Shown piece by piece: positions 35,105 to 42,885 of a stretch of DNA of 64,000 bases. This stretch comes from JALUZX01 sp964561605 (lineage in GTDB: Bacteria > Planctomycetota > UBA1135 > JALUZX01): positions 124,001 through 188,000 of the forward strand of contig CAZLQD010000046.1 of assembly GCA_964561605.1 (NCBI GenBank), read 5' to 3'. The translations under genes and the position numbers were made by a program. Each line of letters opens with the position of its first letter. The first letter of the stretch is position 1. A model generated the notes under the pieces. It was not told the DNA's origin and did not search any database. It was given only the letters and a program-made list of their open reading frames with translations.

Positions 35105-36109
35105 TCAAGAAACGAGCTTCTGCTGGAGCTTTTCCAGGTGCATCTTGAGGCGTTGCATGATGTTGGAATGAATCTGGCAGACCCGGGACTCGGTCAGTTC
35201 GAGGATGTCCCCGATCTCCCGCATGGTGAGCCCCTCGTAGTAATACATCACGAGGATGAGTCTCTCCTTGCGGATGAGATGGCGGGTGATCAGTTCCAGG
35301 ACGTCCTTCTGGTGGAGGAGATGGAGAGGATCGGGCGTCTTCTTGTCCTCGATGATGTCGACCTTTTCCATCTCCCTGTCGTCGTCGCCGTCCTCCCACT
35401 TCTCCGAAAGGGAGAAGATCGTCTTGGGGGCGGCCTCGACCATCACCGAGTTGACCTCGTCGATCTCCACGCCGAGTTTCTGGGAGAGTTCCCACGCCGT
35501 GGGCTCACGGCCCAAAGTGCTCTCAAGTTCCTGGACGGCCTTCTCCAGCTTGTGGGACTTCAGCCGCACCAGCCTGGGAACCCAGTCCTGGGCCCGCAAC
35601 TCGTCCAGGATGGCCCCCCGGATCCTGGTGGTGCAGTAGGTCTTGAACTTGATGCCCCTGCTCAGGTCGAACCCCTCGATGGCGTCCATCAGGCCGAAAA
35701 GACCCGCCGAGACCAGGTCGTCCAGGTCGATGCTCTTGGGAAGGGTCTGCAGGACCCTCTCGGAGATGTAGCGCACCAGGGGGAGATAACGCTCGATCAG
35801 GACGTTCCTGAGGTTGAGGTCCTGGGTCTTCTTGTAGATCTCCCAGAGTTCCTGGTCGGTAAGCTCCCTCCTCTGGGTCTGGGGCGCCTTCCGGGGGGCG
35901 GCGGATCCCCCCCGCTTGGCGGACTTCCCCTTGCGGGCGGAGGTTTTCGTCGTCCTGCAATTCGACTTCCCCTTGGAGGTGGTCGCACAAGAAGAAGACT
36001 TCTTCCCGGAACGGGAACCGGCGGAACGGGAACGGGACTTTCTGACGGCAACTGCGGAGTCGCTCATGATTCTCTGTTCCTTTTTTTCGGACGGGGGTGT
36101 TCGCGTCAT
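35105..36109 (-). CDS. second FliA/WhiG-class sigma factor with basic N-terminal tail
   Basis: A 334-residue RNA polymerase sigma factor. Residues 1 to about 85 are a Ser/Lys/Arg-rich, probably disordered tail. Then come region 2 (ERYLPLVRYISERVLQTLP, DDLVSAGLFGLMDAIEGFD, FKTYCTTRIRGAILDELRA), region 3, a 20-residue acidic insertion (WEDGDDDREMEKVDII) and region 4 (RKERLILVMYYYEGLTMREI, ELTESRVCQIHSNIMQR). It is closer in pattern to WhiG/FliA than to the housekeeping factor. ATG 36109 has GAAGG upstream; ATG 36067 is an alternative. A c-di-GMP riboswitch lies in its leader. Confidence 0.9.
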   Translation of the reverse strand: MTRTPPSEKKEQRIMSDSAVAVRKSRSRSAGSRSGKKSSSCATTSKGKSNCRTTKTSARKGKSAKRGGSAAPRKAPQTQRRELTDQELWEIYKKTQDLNLRNVLIERYLPLVRYISERVLQTLPKSIDLDDLVSAGLFGLMDAIEGFDLSRGIKFKTYCTTRIRGAILDELRAQDWVPRLVRLKSHKLEKAVQELESTLGREPTAWELSQKLGVEIDEVNSVMVEAAPKTIFSLSEKWEDGDDDREMEKVDIIEDKKTPDPLHLLHQKDVLELITRHLIRKERLILVMYYYEGLTMREIGDILELTESRVCQIHSNIMQRLKMHLEKLQQKLVS

Positions 36110-36149
36110 TTCCAGCCTTCATCCATGGTCTGGAAGAGACTCAGGACTT

Positions 36150-36174
36150 CCGGGCCGCGGGGGACGCGGCCCGG
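36150..36174 (-). other. GC-rich hairpin in the sigma-factor leader
   Basis: A perfect 10-bp inverted repeat (36150-36159 with 36165-36174) and 5-base loop lie between the riboswitch aptamer and the sigma-factor start. A second, 6-bp hairpin (36173-36178 with 36191-36196) abuts it and shares two bases. There is no T-run after the stem on the minus strand, so it is not an obvious intrinsic terminator. It may be the expression platform or affect Rho access or translation. Confidence 0.5.
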
Positions 36175-36211
36175 AGCCGGGCGCGAACCTGGCTCCGCAG
36201 CCGCTCCTTGC

Positions 36212-36295
36212 GGCAACTGGCTGCCATGGCGGGAGGATTCCTCCCCCCGCTTTAGGCCCTACAGCTTTGCGAGACCGCCTTTCGACGGCTGTGCC
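36212..36295 (-). ncRNA. class I cyclic-di-GMP riboswitch (GEMM-I) upstream of sigma factor
   Basis: Read on the minus strand, the leader has all main GEMM-I elements in order. The 5' strand GGCACAGCC is followed by stem CCGTC/GGCGG closed by a GAAA tetraloop (36280-36283), then CGCAAAGC (36264-36271). The 11-nt tetraloop-receptor halves CCTAAA and CATGG lie on either side of a GCGGG/CCCGC stem, and the 3' closing strand GTTGCC pairs with GGCA at the 5' end. It lies about 100 bases before the sigma-factor ATG on the same strand. The ligand could be c-di-GMP or, in GEMM-Ib variants, cyclic GMP-AMP; sequence alone does not settle this. Confidence 0.85.
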
Positions 36296-36431
36296 TTTTT
36301 CGGGAGCAATTCGTTGCTCGACAGGACAAAGAACGATGGTCTCATCTTGCGCCCCCCTTCCCGGCCCGGGCCAGCTGTGATGGTCGGACGAACTCCGGCC
36401 GCCTTGAGCCGCCCCGGCGGCGGGGAGGGGA

Positions 36432-36944
36432 TCAATATGAAACCAGGGAAGCCACCTCTCTTCCCTCCAGTCTCTCCCGGCCCTTCAAGCCTGTGAGCTC
36501 CACCAGGAAGAGGCACCCCGCCACGACGCCCCCGAGTTGCTCCACGAGCTTGCAGGCCGCCTCCATGGTTCCCCCCGTGGCGAGGAGGTCGTCCACCAGG
36601 ACCACCTTCTCTTGGGGCTTCACGGCGTCGGCGTGCATCTCCAGGGCGTCCTTTCCGTATTCCAGGGTGTATTCGACTTGCCTGGTCTCGAAGGGAAGCT
36701 TTCCAGGTTTCCGAACCGGGATGAATCCGAGGCCCAGCTCCAATGCAACGCCTGTTCCAAAAAGGAACCCCCGTGACTCGATTCCCGCCACCACCTGGGG
36801 CGACCATCCCGAAGCCTTTTGGGCCAGGAGGGTTACAGATTCCCTGAGGGCCGCCGGGTTTTGCAACAGGGGAGTGATGTCCCTGAAGAGAATCCCTTTT
36901 TTGGGAAAATCGGGAATGTCTCGAATCCACGATTTGAGATCCAT
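36432..36944 (-). CDS. apt: adenine phosphoribosyltransferase
   Basis: A 170-residue type I phosphoribosyltransferase making AMP from adenine and PRPP in purine salvage. The N-terminus WIRDIPDFPKKGILFRDITP is diagnostic of Apt. The PRPP-binding motif VVLVDDLLATGGTMEAA and GIESRGFLFG are present. It follows argS by 40 bases on the same strand. A 322-base leader region containing the riboswitch lies downstream, before the sigma-factor gene. Confidence 0.96.
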   Translation of the reverse strand: MDLKSWIRDIPDFPKKGILFRDITPLLQNPAALRESVTLLAQKASGWSPQVVAGIESRGFLFGTGVALELGLGFIPVRKPGKLPFETRQVEYTLEYGKDALEMHADAVKPQEKVVLVDDLLATGGTMEAACKLVEQLGGVVAGCLFLVELTGLKGRERLEGREVASLVSY

Positions 36945-36984
36945 TGGGCCACCTTTCTCTTTCCTGGGCCTTCCGGCCGGTCCG

Positions 36985-38688
36985 TCACATCTCCTCCGGG
37001 CAGGCCACGCCGATGAGCCCGAGGCCGCGCTCGAGCTGCCTTCTCGCCGCCGAGACCAGAAGGAGCCTCGCCCTGGAGAGGGGCTTCTCCACGCCCAGGA
37101 CGCGATGGTCGTGGAGGTAACTGTGGATGGAGCGTGCCAGGCGAACTGTGTAGGCCGTCACCTGGCTGGGTTCGTTCTCCCTGAGAGCCCTGCCCAGGGC
37201 GTCCCCCCAGGAACCCAGGGCGTGGACCACCTCCCTGGCGTCCTCCAGGAGGGACAGGTCTTCCCCGGGGTCGGCCGGCTCCAGGCCCTCCTGGGCGGCG
37301 TTCCTCAGGATGCCCGAGAGGCGGGCGCCTGCATACTGGACATAGGGTCCGGTCTCCCCCTCGAAGTTGAGCATCTCCTCCAGGTCGAAACGAACGTCCT
37401 TGATGCGGCCGTTCTTCAGGTCGTTGAAGACCACTGCCCCCACGCCCACGAGCTCGGCCACCTTCTCCTTGTCGGGAAGGTCGGGGTTCTTCTCCCGGAT
37501 GATCTCCCGGACCTTCTCCACCGCCCGGTCCAGGACCTCGTCCAGGAAGACCACCTTCCCGTGCCTGGTGGACATGCGTCCGTCCTTGAAGCGGATGAGA
37601 CCGAAGGCCACGTGCTCGATCCGGTCCCACCACTCCAGGCCCATCTTCTTCAGGATTCCCTTGAGCTGGCGGAAGTGGAGCTTCTGCTCTCCCCCCACCA
37701 CGTAGAGGCACTTGTGGAAGCGGTACTTCTCCCACCGGTGGAAGACCGCCGCCAGGTCCCGGGTGAGATAGAGAGTGGTGCCGTCGCTCTTCCTGAGGAG
37801 GCACGGCGGCTCGTCCCCCTCGCCCAGTCTTACCACCAAGGCCCCCTCGGAGATCTCGGTGATCCCCGCCTCCACGACCCGCCGGATCGTCTCCTCCAGG
37901 TAGGGCTCGTAGAAGGACTCCCCCTGGACCACGTCGAAGGTGATCCCCAGGCGGTCGTAAGTCTTCTGGAACTCCCTGAGGCTGAGTTCGGTGATCTCCT
38001 TCCAGAGGGCTCGAACCTCCTGGTCCCCCTCTTCGAGCTTTCGAAAGATCTCCCTGGCCCGTTCGGCCAGGGCCGGGTCCTTCTCCTCCTCCTTGTGGTA
38101 GCGCACGTAGAGCTCCAGGGTGTGGCGGATCGGGTTCCTCCGGAGTTCCTCCCTGTCTCCCCAGCGCTCCAGGGCGGCCAGGACCTTGCCGAACTGGCTC
38201 CCCCAGTCCCCCAGGTGGTTGACCCCCACGGTCCTCCAGCCCGCGTGGGAGTAGATCCTGTAGAGGGCGGCACCGATCACGGTGGTCCGGATGAGGCCCA
38301 CGCTGAAGGGCTTGGCGATGTTGGGAGAAGAGTAGTCGATCACCACGGTCTTTCCCTGGTCGGGGAACTTCCCGTAGGGGGAGCGCCCCTCCAGGACCCC
38401 GCCCAGGACCGACCGGGCCAGGGCGGAGAACCGGAACCGGACGTTCACGTAGGGCCCGGCCGCCTCGGCCTTCTCCACGACCTGGTCGGGTTCGATTCCC
38501 GCCGCAACCCGGGCGGCGATCTCGGCGGGATTCTTCCGGAGAGCCTTGGCCAGGGGGAAGCAGGCCATGGCGGCGTCGCCGAAGGCCAGGTCCCGGGGAG
38601 CCTCCACGGCCGGGATCTCCCCGGAGTGGCCCATCTCCACCAGGACGGCCCGGGCCTTCTCCTGAACGTGTCTTCTCAGTGCATCCAT
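36985..38688 (-). CDS. argS: arginyl-tRNA synthetase
   Basis: A class I synthetase charging tRNA-Arg; 567 residues from the ATG at 38688 (the frame to 38757 lacks support). It has the N-terminal Add-1-like domain, a catalytic Rossmann core with SSPNIAKPFSVGLIRTT, NHLGDWGSQFGK, the KMSKS-like RMSTRHGK and the DALR anticodon-binding domain ending in GLIGVACPEEM. The HIGH signature reads SVGL rather than the usual xxGH, so the second histidine is replaced. It precedes apt by 40 bases and follows the ABC-F gene. Confidence 0.95.
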   Translation of the reverse strand: MDALRRHVQEKARAVLVEMGHSGEIPAVEAPRDLAFGDAAMACFPLAKALRKNPAEIAARVAAGIEPDQVVEKAEAAGPYVNVRFRFSALARSVLGGVLEGRSPYGKFPDQGKTVVIDYSSPNIAKPFSVGLIRTTVIGAALYRIYSHAGWRTVGVNHLGDWGSQFGKVLAALERWGDREELRRNPIRHTLELYVRYHKEEEKDPALAERAREIFRKLEEGDQEVRALWKEITELSLREFQKTYDRLGITFDVVQGESFYEPYLEETIRRVVEAGITEISEGALVVRLGEGDEPPCLLRKSDGTTLYLTRDLAAVFHRWEKYRFHKCLYVVGGEQKLHFRQLKGILKKMGLEWWDRIEHVAFGLIRFKDGRMSTRHGKVVFLDEVLDRAVEKVREIIREKNPDLPDKEKVAELVGVGAVVFNDLKNGRIKDVRFDLEEMLNFEGETGPYVQYAGARLSGILRNAAQEGLEPADPGEDLSLLEDAREVVHALGSWGDALGRALRENEPSQVTAYTVRLARSIHSYLHDHRVLGVEKPLSRARLLLVSAARRQLERGLGLIGVACPEEM

Positions 38689-38732
38689 CTCGGTCTTCTT
38701 TCCTCGCGTCCTTCCTCGCCGGGAGAGGCCCC

Positions 38733-40649
38733 TCAGGGGGATCCTGTCTCCTCCCATTCTTTGTAGAGCTCTTCCAGTTCCGCCCCGATCTCCTCGAGGC
38801 GGGCCTTCACCCGCCGGGTCTCCCCGGGGTCCAGGTAGACCCGGGGCTCGCCCAGGGAGGCCTCGAGCTCCTCCTTCTCCTCCTCCAAGGCGAAGATCTT
38901 CTCTTCCAGGCGCTCCAGCTTGAAGAGGTTGACCTTCTTCCCCTGCCGGGCCCCATCTTTCCGTGAGGGAGAGGATCCTCCCCGGTCCTTCCTCCCCTCC
39001 TCTTTCTTTTCCCGGAAGGAAGGGGATTCTTCCTTTTCCCGGACCTCCTTCTTCAAGGCCTGGGCTTCCTTCCAGCCGCCGGGGAAGGCCAGAAGGCGGG
39101 GGGGCTCCAGGAACCAGGTCTGGGTGGCCACCCGGTCCAGGAAATACCGGTCGTGGGAGACGAAGACCAAGGTCCCGCCGAAACCCAGGAGGGCCTCTTC
39201 CAGGGCCTCCCTGGCCTGGATGTCCAGGTGGTTCGTCGGTTCGTCCAGGAAGAGGAGGCCCGCCGGGTTCCAGGTGAGGGCCGCCAGGAGGAGGCGGCGG
39301 GCCTCACCGCCGGACAGGTTCTCCACGGACTTCTCCACCTGGTCCTTGGTGAAAAGAAAGAGGGCCAGGTGGGCCCTGAGGGCCTCGTCGTCCGGCCCGG
39401 GACCGGCGGCGTCCCGGAGGGTCTCCAGGACGGTCCGTCCCGGCACCAGCCCCTGGAGTTCCTGGTCGAACCAGCCCACCCTGGCCTGGGGATGGCGCTC
39501 CAGGCTCCCGGCGAAGGGAGGCCGCCTTCCGGCCAGGACCTGGAGGAGAGTGGTCTTTCCCGAGCCGTTCGGGCCGACGATTCCCACCCTCTCTCCCGCC
39601 AGGACCCGCAGGTCCACCCCTTCCAGGAGGACCCTCCCTTCCCCCACGGCCACGGCCATCTCTTCGGCCCTGAGGACCTCCAGGCCCCGGCGGGGGGCCT
39701 CGCCGGTCCGGAGTCTCACCTTGGGACCCCGCCTCTCTCCCTGGGGTTTCTCCAGGGGCTCCATACGGCGGACCCGCTTCAGCCGGCTCTTGGCCTCCCT
39801 GCTTCTCTGGCCGTAGTGGTAACGCCTGTAGAAGTCCTCCTGCTTCTCCTTGAACTCCTGCTGTTTCTTCCACTCTTTGAGGCGGAAGATCTCCTCCCGT
39901 TCCCTGGCCCGGACGTATTCGGAGTAGTTTCCCTTCCACCGCTTGAGCCTCCCCCGGTCCACCTCCACGATGGAACGGGCCACGTTGTCCAGGAAGGCCC
40001 GGTCGTGGGAGACTACGAGGAACGTGTAGTCTCCTGAGTGGAGCAGACCTTCCAGGAACTGGATCCCTTCCAGGTCCAAGTGGTTCGTCGGCTCGTCCAG
40101 GAGAAGCAGGTCCGCCCCGGCCAGGAGGACCGAGGCGAGCTGGACCCGGGCTTTCTCACCCCCCGAGAGGACTTCCACCTCTTTGTCCAGCTCCTCCGGG
40201 GGAAACCCCAGCCCTCCGAGGATCTGCTCCAACCTGTGGGGAAGGGAGTGTCCTCCCAGAGCCTCGAAGCGCTCCTGGACCCGGGCGAGCTCGCTCTGCA
40301 AGGCCTTGCTCCGGGGGTCGCGGGCCAGCTCCTCGTGGATCTCCTCGAGCCTCCTCTCCAGGTCCGCCAGGCCCTGGGCGCCCGAGAGGGCGGCCCTGCG
40401 GATGGTGATCCCCCGCTCGAAAGAGGGAACCTGCTGGAGGAAGGCGATCCGCAAGTTCTTCGAGGCCCTCCGGGAGCCCCCGTCGGGCCGATCCCAGCCG
40501 GCGACGAGCCGCAGGAGTGTGGTCTTGCCCGAACCGTTCGGGCCGACTACGCCGATCCGGTCTCCCCGCTCCACCTGGAGGTCCGCCCCTTCCAGGACGG
40601 TCTGGTCTCCGAAACGGCGGGCCGCCTTTTCCAGGAGGACCAGGGTCAC
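38733..40649 (-). CDS. ABC-F family ATPase (Uup/EttA-like)
   Basis: A 638-residue cytoplasmic protein with two ABC domains and no membrane segments, as in ribosome-associated ABC-F factors. Walker A GPNGSGKTTLL occurs twice, with signatures LSGGEKARVQLA and LSGGEARRLLLA and Walker B LLLLDEPTNHLD and LLFLDEPTNHLD. The linker between domains is rich in Arg/Lys/Glu. The C-terminal about 65 residues form a coiled coil (LERLEEKIFALEEEKEELEA) like the DNA- or ribosome-binding tail of Uup. The GTG start at 40649 overlaps the upstream HD gene stop. The precise subfamily is uncertain. Confidence 0.92.
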   Translation of the reverse strand: MTLVLLEKAARRFGDQTVLEGADLQVERGDRIGVVGPNGSGKTTLLRLVAGWDRPDGGSRRASKNLRIAFLQQVPSFERGITIRRAALSGAQGLADLERRLEEIHEELARDPRSKALQSELARVQERFEALGGHSLPHRLEQILGGLGFPPEELDKEVEVLSGGEKARVQLASVLLAGADLLLLDEPTNHLDLEGIQFLEGLLHSGDYTFLVVSHDRAFLDNVARSIVEVDRGRLKRWKGNYSEYVRAREREEIFRLKEWKKQQEFKEKQEDFYRRYHYGQRSREAKSRLKRVRRMEPLEKPQGERRGPKVRLRTGEAPRRGLEVLRAEEMAVAVGEGRVLLEGVDLRVLAGERVGIVGPNGSGKTTLLQVLAGRRPPFAGSLERHPQARVGWFDQELQGLVPGRTVLETLRDAAGPGPDDEALRAHLALFLFTKDQVEKSVENLSGGEARRLLLAALTWNPAGLLFLDEPTNHLDIQAREALEEALLGFGGTLVFVSHDRYFLDRVATQTWFLEPPRLLAFPGGWKEAQALKKEVREKEESPSFREKKEEGRKDRGGSSPSRKDGARQGKKVNLFKLERLEEKIFALEEEKEELEASLGEPRVYLDPGETRRVKARLEEIGAELEELYKEWEETGSP

Positions 40650-41230
40650 CGGGCCAACTCCCTGAGGATACGGGCTTCCACGTCCTCCCCGCAGACACGG
40701 GAGAGGCGGGCCGCCTGGGCCCTGGTGATCCTCTCGGAATCCTTCAGCCAGGCACTCCGGCCGTAACGCACGGCCAGGTCCCGGTACCGTTCCCCGATGG
40801 GAACGACCCGGTCGTGGGCCACCACGGCGTCGGCCACGGAGACGGCGTTGTCCACCCAGGTGAGGGGCCTGGGCCGGTAGACCTGGAAGATCCGTTCCAC
40901 CCATTCCCGGTCCAGGTCCGGGGCTGTGCGAAGGACCTGCTTGAGGCCCCTGCCTTTGAGCCAGTGACTCAGGGCCGCCCGTGCCACCTGGGGTTCCCCT
41001 CTCTCCTGGAGGATGAGCCAGCCTTCCCAGGGATGGCGGACCCCCTGGTCCACGGAGCGGCCGATGTCGTGGAGGAGGGCCGAGACCTCCAGGAGTTCCC
41101 GGTCCAGGACAGAGCCCAGGCATTCCCCCAGGACCCGGGCGGCCTCACGCACCTTCAGGCAATGGCGCACCCAGGCCTCCTCCAGGCTCCCCCGCTCGAA
41201 GAGGAGTTCCTCCGCCTCCTTGGGACTCAA
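40646..41230 (-). CDS. HD-domain protein
   Basis: A 194-residue HD-superfamily protein, probably a metal-dependent phosphohydrolase. The motifs run WVRHCLKVREAARVLGE (first His), SALLHDIGRSVDQG (HD pair) and WVDNAVSVADAVVAHDR (distal Asp). The start is TTG at 41230, supported by GGGGAGGAAG immediately upstream and by TTGA overlap with the Nudix stop. The frame extends far upstream antisense to another gene and is ignored. It is coupled by GTGA to the ABC-F gene. The substrate is unknown. Confidence 0.85.
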   Translation of the reverse strand: MSPKEAEELLFERGSLEEAWVRHCLKVREAARVLGECLGSVLDRELLEVSALLHDIGRSVDQGVRHPWEGWLILQERGEPQVARAALSHWLKGRGLKQVLRTAPDLDREWVERIFQVYRPRPLTWVDNAVSVADAVVAHDRVVPIGERYRDLAVRYGRSAWLKDSERITRAQAARLSRVCGEDVEARILRELAR

Positions 41231-41718
41231 ACTTCCTCCCCTGTCAGGAACTTGTGGGCCGCCCGGAGGATTTTCCTCAGGTCCTTGTGCTGGAGGATGG
41301 CCAGGGCCGTATGGATCCCCGCCCAGACCAGGGCGTCGTGCTCGGAAGAGCGCCGCACCCGCCCTCCTTCCAGCCGGGCCAGGAAATAGGTGACCCGTTT
41401 CTTCCTGGGGCCCTCGCCTTCGTCCACTTCGTAGACCGTCTCCTCCCGGAAGCCCGGAAGGAATTTCAACTCCGCCTCCCGGCCGAGCTCCTCTTCGAGC
41501 TCCCGCCCGGCTCCCTCCTCCAGGGTCTCCCCGGGCTCCAGGTGCCCCTTGGGGGGAGCCCAGGTCAGGTGGCGGGAGTTCCTGAGAAGAAGGTATTCCG
41601 GACCGTCTCCCTGGTCCCGGAAGACCACCGCCCCGGCGGCCTGCACCTCCCGGGGCTCCCTGTCCGGCCTGTCTGCCCTGGCATCGTCCATCGTTTCCTC
41701 CATGTCCGAAGGGCACAC
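41227..41718 (-). CDS. Nudix hydrolase (Ap4A-hydrolase-like)
   Basis: A 163-residue Nudix protein that cleaves nucleoside-diphosphate-linked compounds. The full Nudix box is present (GHLEPGETLEEGAGRELEEE, then LG; pattern G-x5-E-x7-RE-x-x-EE-x-G). WAPPKGHLEPGE resembles bacterial diadenosine-polyphosphate hydrolases, and the strand VTYFLARL follows. GTG at 41718 has GGAAGG seven bases upstream and is preferred; ATG 41703 is an alternative. It is first in a tight Nudix-HD-ABC-F unit. Confidence 0.9.
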   Translation of the reverse strand: MCPSDMEETMDDARADRPDREPREVQAAGAVVFRDQGDGPEYLLLRNSRHLTWAPPKGHLEPGETLEEGAGRELEEELGREAELKFLPGFREETVYEVDEGEGPRKKRVTYFLARLEGGRVRRSSEHDALVWAGIHTALAILQHKDLRKILRAAHKFLTGEEV

Positions 41719-41801
41719 TCAAAGCCTTCCCCTCCTTCCCGTCAACCTGGTGACCCCCCAAAGGGAAAGGCCACGAAAGATGAGGAGGAGAATGATCGGC
41801 C

Positions 41802-42584
41802 GTGAAGATCCGAACCCTCGCCCTGGCACTGGTCCTTCCCTTCCTGGGAGGAGGAGCCCCTCCCCCGGGAGAGGATCCCCCTGGAGGCCCGGACCCGGCC
41901 CTTCTGGAAGAGGAGGTGACCCGCCTCCTGGAGGAAGGACAACGGGAAGAGGCGGCCCGCCTGGCCGGAGAGGCCCTGGAAGGGGACCCGGGCCTTCCGG
42001 CCCGCCTCCTGGGGAGTCTTCGACCCGGCGCAAAGGGGGCCTTCTTCCTCCTCGGGAGAGCCCTGGCCTTCCTGGAAGAAGAGGGCAAACCCACGAGGGA
42101 CCTGGCCACGGCCCTCCTGGTGAGGGCCGCCCTCCGTCCGGGCCTGGCCCTGGAAATCGCCCGCCTCCTTTCGAAAGGCCCCTACCTGGAGCCCTCCCAG
42201 GGAGATCTGGTGGTCCGTCTCTGGAGGCTTCCCGGGGGGGATCCCCGCCGCGAGGCGGGACGCATCCTGGCGGAAGCTCTCCTCGAGGGATCCCTGAGGA
42301 GGAGCGATCCTGTCCTGGCCTTCCTCTTCCTGGAAGACCAGGATCCCCTGGTTCGGGCCATGGGCGCGGCCCGGTTGTGTTCCATCCGTGAAGGACTCTA
42401 CGCTCCCCTGGCGCCCCTGGTTGCGGAGAAGGAGGAGGATCCCCGGGTCCTCCACGCCCTGGCCCTGGGCCTGGCCTTCTCTCCCCTCCCCCTGGGCAGG
42501 AAGGCCAGGATCTTCCAGCGGATGGCCCGCCGGAAGGGAGGACTTTCCTATCCCCTCTTCTGGTGTCTCATTCAGGGAAAATAG
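41802..42584 (+). CDS. exported helical-repeat protein
   Basis: A 260-residue protein with a signal peptide (about residues 3-17, TLALALVLPFLGGG). The mature part is nearly all helical, rich in Ala, Leu, Glu and Arg, with TPR/HEAT-like hairpins such as EEEVTRLLEEGQREEAARLA and PLVRAMGAARLCSIREG. Translation begins at GTG (41802) after GAGGAG. It is divergent from the Nudix gene. No family is recognised; a scaffold role outside the cytoplasm is the most that can be inferred. Confidence 0.65.
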   Translation: MKIRTLALALVLPFLGGGAPPPGEDPPGGPDPALLEEEVTRLLEEGQREEAARLAGEALEGDPGLPARLLGSLRPGAKGAFFLLGRALAFLEEEGKPTRDLATALLVRAALRPGLALEIARLLSKGPYLEPSQGDLVVRLWRLPGGDPRREAGRILAEALLEGSLRRSDPVLAFLFLEDQDPLVRAMGAARLCSIREGLYAPLAPLVAEKEEDPRVLHALALGLAFSPLPLGRKARIFQRMARRKGGLSYPLFWCLIQGK

Positions 42585-42885
42585 CTCCCCCCTTTTCAAT
42601 TCGAGGCATTTTTTGTAACCTGGAAGTCGCCGTGGGATTTTTATGGGGGGGCGAGATGTTTTTTTCTTCGCCCTGGTTGCTTTTGCCTTTCCAGCAACCC
42701 ATTTGTCCTGATCTTCAGGAAAAAGGCCCGTCCGCCCAAGATGAGGCTTCCCTTTCCCGGCCGGGATCCTTACTCCCCGGTGTGAGGAGAGAAAGCCCGC
42801 TCTTCAGGAGGACGAAACTCGGTCTTTTTCCCAGACATACGAAGTTTTCCTCTTTCCGTCCCAGAAGAGGGGGGAGGTTCCCAAG
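42585..42885 (+). other. AT-richer intergenic region before the sugar transferase gene
   Basis: About 300 bases without a convincing gene. Several T-runs (for example near 42610, 42640 and 42660) stand out from the GC-rich background. Small inverted repeats occur (GGTTGC/GCAACC near 42676-42700, GGGCGA/TCGCCC near 42650-42673), but none has terminator geometry. The last bases, AGGGGGGAGG, form the ribosome site of the next gene. A long leader or promoter region is likely; no promoter can be assigned. Confidence 0.5.

Noticed and set aside
36150..36174. Intrinsic terminator after the riboswitch
   Set aside because: The stem is strong but no T-run follows on the transcribed strand; kept only as a hairpin.
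42675..42692. Sigma-54-like TGGTTGCTTTTGC element
   Set aside because: GG to GC spacing is eight bases, not the required ten.
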